Assembly: GCF_013407765.1 (NCBI RefSeq)
Contig: NZ_JACBZD010000002.1
Location: 1,002,001 to 1,066,000 of the forward strand
Length of the DNA: 64,000 nucleotides
Reading direction: 5' to 3'
Source of the DNA: Allostreptomyces psammosilenae
GTDB lineage: Bacteria; Actinomycetota; Actinomycetes; Streptomycetales; Streptomycetaceae
The notes below the pieces were generated by a model. That model was given only the letters and a program-made list of their open reading frames with translations. It was not told the DNA's origin and made no database searches. Every line of letters starts with the position of its first letter. Position 1 is the first letter of the stretch. Below, piece after piece: positions 62,344 through 64,000 of the stretch. The translations under genes were made by a program, and so were the position numbers.

Positions 62344-63753
62344 TCACCGCGGCCGCGCCAGCGCCTGCTGGTACCGCATCACCGCGGCCTCCGCCGCCCG
62401 CAGGTCGCAGGGGGCGGTCCACAGCAGTTGCCGCGCGTGGTCGTAGCGCTCGATCAGCTCACGGTCCTCCACCCGCCCCTGACGCGCCGCCTTGGCGCGG
62501 TACGCCTGGAGCAGCCCGCGCAGCTCCGCCCGCGCCGCCAGCGGGGCGCGCACCTCGGCCAGCGCCGCCCGGGCCCGCTCCAGCTCCCAGGCCGCCTCCC
62601 GCTCCACGTCCTCCAGGAGCGGCTCCAGATCGGTCCACCGGCCGGCCCGGCGCAGCCGGTCCGCCGCCGCCAGCCGCTCGTGCAGGAACGTCGACGGGCG
62701 GGGCAGCGCGGGCACGTCGGCCGCGGCGATCTTCGCCAGCACCTCGGCCCGCAGCGCCTGGGCGCTGGCGAGCGTGCCGTTCGCCTCGGCCACCGTGGCG
62801 ACCACCCGCCGCAGCCGGTCCTCCGCCTCCTCGCGCAGCAGGAGCAGGCTCTGCACGTCGCCGCGCACCTCGTCCACGGCCCGCGCCAGCTGGTCGAAGC
62901 GGGTGGTGTCGACGCGGCCGTGGGCCTCGCGCGGGTGGGCGGCGCGCCGCTCTCCGGGAACCGGGCCGAACCCGCCGGTCACCGCCCGCGCCCCGGTCGC
63001 CGCACCGTTCGCCGCCCCGTTCACCGTGCCGTTCGCCGCCTCCGGGGCGGTGCGCGGCAGCCAGAACGCCAGCGGGTCGCGCAGCACGGCGGCGCGCAGC
63101 CCCTCCAGGTCGGCGCGGATCGCCGCCAGCACCTCCCGGGGGAAGGCGTCCTCCGCCTCCGGCACCTGGTCCACCGGGGCGGACCAGCCGGCGGCGGGCG
63201 GGTCGGTGGCGCGGGCCGCCTGCGCTAGCGCCTCCACCCGGGTCAGCTCGGCCAGCAGCAGGTCGACCCGCGGCGGGAGGTCCGACCAGACCGCGTCCAC
63301 CGCGGCGACCAGGTCGGCCGCCTCCGTGTACCAGCCGCGCATGCGGTCCACGGTCTCCGCGAGGGTGAGGTCCTCGGTGGGGCGCTCCGGGCCGGTCAGC
63401 GTCCGCAGTTGTACCGGGTAGGTGATGCCGCTGAAGGACACCGACGGCCCGGTCAGCAGCTCGGTCAGCTCGGCCAGCTCGGCCGGTCCGGGCCGGCCCC
63501 GCCGCTGGCGCACCTGGTTGGCCGCCCGGATCGTCTCCCGGTAGGCGTCGAAGTACTGCCACAGCAGGTCCCAGTGGGCGCGGACCTGCTGCCAGCGCTC
63601 CTGGGTGGCGCCGCTCAGCCGGGCACCCTCCAGCAGGCGACGGCCCGGGTGCTGGTCCAGCGCGAGCAGCGAGGACTCCACGGCGTCCAGCTCACCGGTT
63701 AGCCGCTCCAGCGCCTCGTCCACCTCGTCCCGGCTCAGTACAGCTCCGGACAC
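62344..63753 (-). CDS. Coiled-coil protein in the GlnX position
   Basis: A 469-residue largely helical protein. Long heptad-like helices occur at 8-85 (ALERLTGELDAVESSLLALD), 150-230 and 275-460. No membrane helix and no signal peptide is visible. It sits between the GlnH-like and PknG-like genes, where mycobacteria carry the membrane protein GlnX. It may relay or scaffold kinase control, but that is inference. GTG at 63753 is chosen because AAGGAGG lies eight bases upstream; GTG at 63762 would overlap the ribosome site. An Asn/Gly/Ala linker splits the protein near residue 250. Confidence 0.75.
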   Translation of the reverse strand: MSGAVLSRDEVDEALERLTGELDAVESSLLALDQHPGRRLLEGARLSGATQERWQQVRAHWDLLWQYFDAYRETIRAANQVRQRRGRPGPAELAELTELLTGPSVSFSGITYPVQLRTLTGPERPTEDLTLAETVDRMRGWYTEAADLVAAVDAVWSDLPPRVDLLLAELTRVEALAQAARATDPPAAGWSAPVDQVPEAEDAFPREVLAAIRADLEGLRAAVLRDPLAFWLPRTAPEAANGTVNGAANGAATGARAVTGGFGPVPGERRAAHPREAHGRVDTTRFDQLARAVDEVRGDVQSLLLLREEAEDRLRRVVATVAEANGTLASAQALRAEVLAKIAAADVPALPRPSTFLHERLAAADRLRRAGRWTDLEPLLEDVEREAAWELERARAALAEVRAPLAARAELRGLLQAYRAKAARQGRVEDRELIERYDHARQLLWTAPCDLRAAEAAVMRYQQALARPR

Positions 63754-63819
63754 GCATCCCACCTCCTTTCGCGCCCGCGCCCTCTCGCGGCCGGCGTCCG
63801 TCCGTCTGGTTGCCGCGGG

Positions 63820-64000
63820 TCAGTCGTGCCACAGCGGGGCCGGCGGCGGCTCGGCGGGCCCCATGTGCTCCGCCAGCCAGAAGTCGTAGCTGGCCCGCCA
63901 GCTCTCCCCGGGCTCCGTGCTGTCGCTGGCGAACCACCGCTCCAGCACACCGTTGACCACGCGCAGCAGCGCCTGGTCGTCCCGGTCCACCACCACCCCG
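63820..64000 (-). CDS. Glutamate/glutamine-binding lipoprotein, C-terminal end (GlnH-like)
   Basis: Only the last ~60 residues are in the window. They read VVVDRDDQALLRVVNGVLER and ESWRASYDFWLAEHMG, the closing helices of family 3 solute-binding proteins. In mycobacteria the equivalent GlnH binds Asp/Glu/Gln outside the cell and signals to PknG. The call rests on these helices and the gene order. Confidence 0.75.
   Translation of the reverse strand, partial: GVVVDRDDQALLRVVNGVLERWFASDSTEPGESWRASYDFWLAEHMGPAEPPPAPLWHD

Overview
This window is a very GC-rich actinomycete chromosome segment, almost certainly Streptomyces or a close relative. Supporting signs are pervasive G/C third codon positions, a conservon (histidine kinase, roadblock, DUF742 and small GTPase genes), an SsbB-type SSB paralogue, an LAETG sortase substrate, a PknG-type kinase cluster and a mycothiol-dependent isomerase family protein. 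No phage, CRISPR array, rRNA or antibiotic biosynthetic cluster is visible. There is one tRNA (Arg, anticodon UCU) and one complete insertion sequence.

Bases 1-24,450 hold mixed housekeeping and accessory genes. They are the 3' end of an MFS sugar transporter, an SGNH hydrolase, a Pro-rich hypothetical protein, an enterochelin-esterase-like gene behind an iron-box-like site, a VOC protein, an APH-family kinase, a Tat-exported GH11 xylanase, a lipoate-protein ligase, HrpA helicase, tRNA-Arg, an SSB paralogue, a 1.3-kb purine-rich gene-free stretch, a NarL-type two-component system, a thioester-forming LAETG surface protein, EttA, a thioesterase with a translationally coupled partner, and a mycothiol-dependent isomerase homologue.

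Bases 24,500-53,150 are dominated by purine and ureide catabolism. In order they carry PucR, a three-subunit xanthine dehydrogenase, XdhC, an 8-oxoguanine/guanine deaminase-like amidohydrolase, a MocA-like cytidylyltransferase, allantoicase, allantoinase, a thiamine-binding-like protein with an HTH regulator, a UraD-UraH fusion, urate oxidase, and later malate synthase and an IclR regulator (AllR-like). Together these would take hypoxanthine/xanthine through urate, 5-hydroxyisourate, OHCU, allantoin and allantoate to ureidoglycolate, and use the derived glyoxylate. No ureidoglycolate lyase or urease gene is seen. An IS982-like element of 975 bp sits between allantoicase and the MocA-like gene. 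Its CTAG flanks preserve the allantoicase stop codon. Related TTCCG...GGAA-type palindromes lie in front of allantoinase, malate synthase and the IclR gene and suggest one regulon. A 35-codon relic of a malic enzyme lies in the malate synthase leader. A conservon, an L,D-transpeptidase and a membrane Ser/Thr kinase are interspersed.

Bases 53,240-64,000 are a minus-strand cluster. In transcription order it carries the end of a glutamate/glutamine-binding protein (GlnH-like), a soluble coiled-coil protein in the position GlnX holds in mycobacteria, a PknG-like kinase with zinc ribbons and TPRs, a PP2C phosphatase, a von Willebrand A protein, and an FHA protein with long Gly-Pro-Arg-Phe repeats. 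A truncated haemoglobin gene follows. This resembles the mycobacterial GlnH-GlnX-PknG-GarA amino-acid-sensing system, extended with a phosphatase, a VWA protein and a repeat-bearing FHA protein.

All calls come from reading the sequence and from memory of the families. No database search was run.
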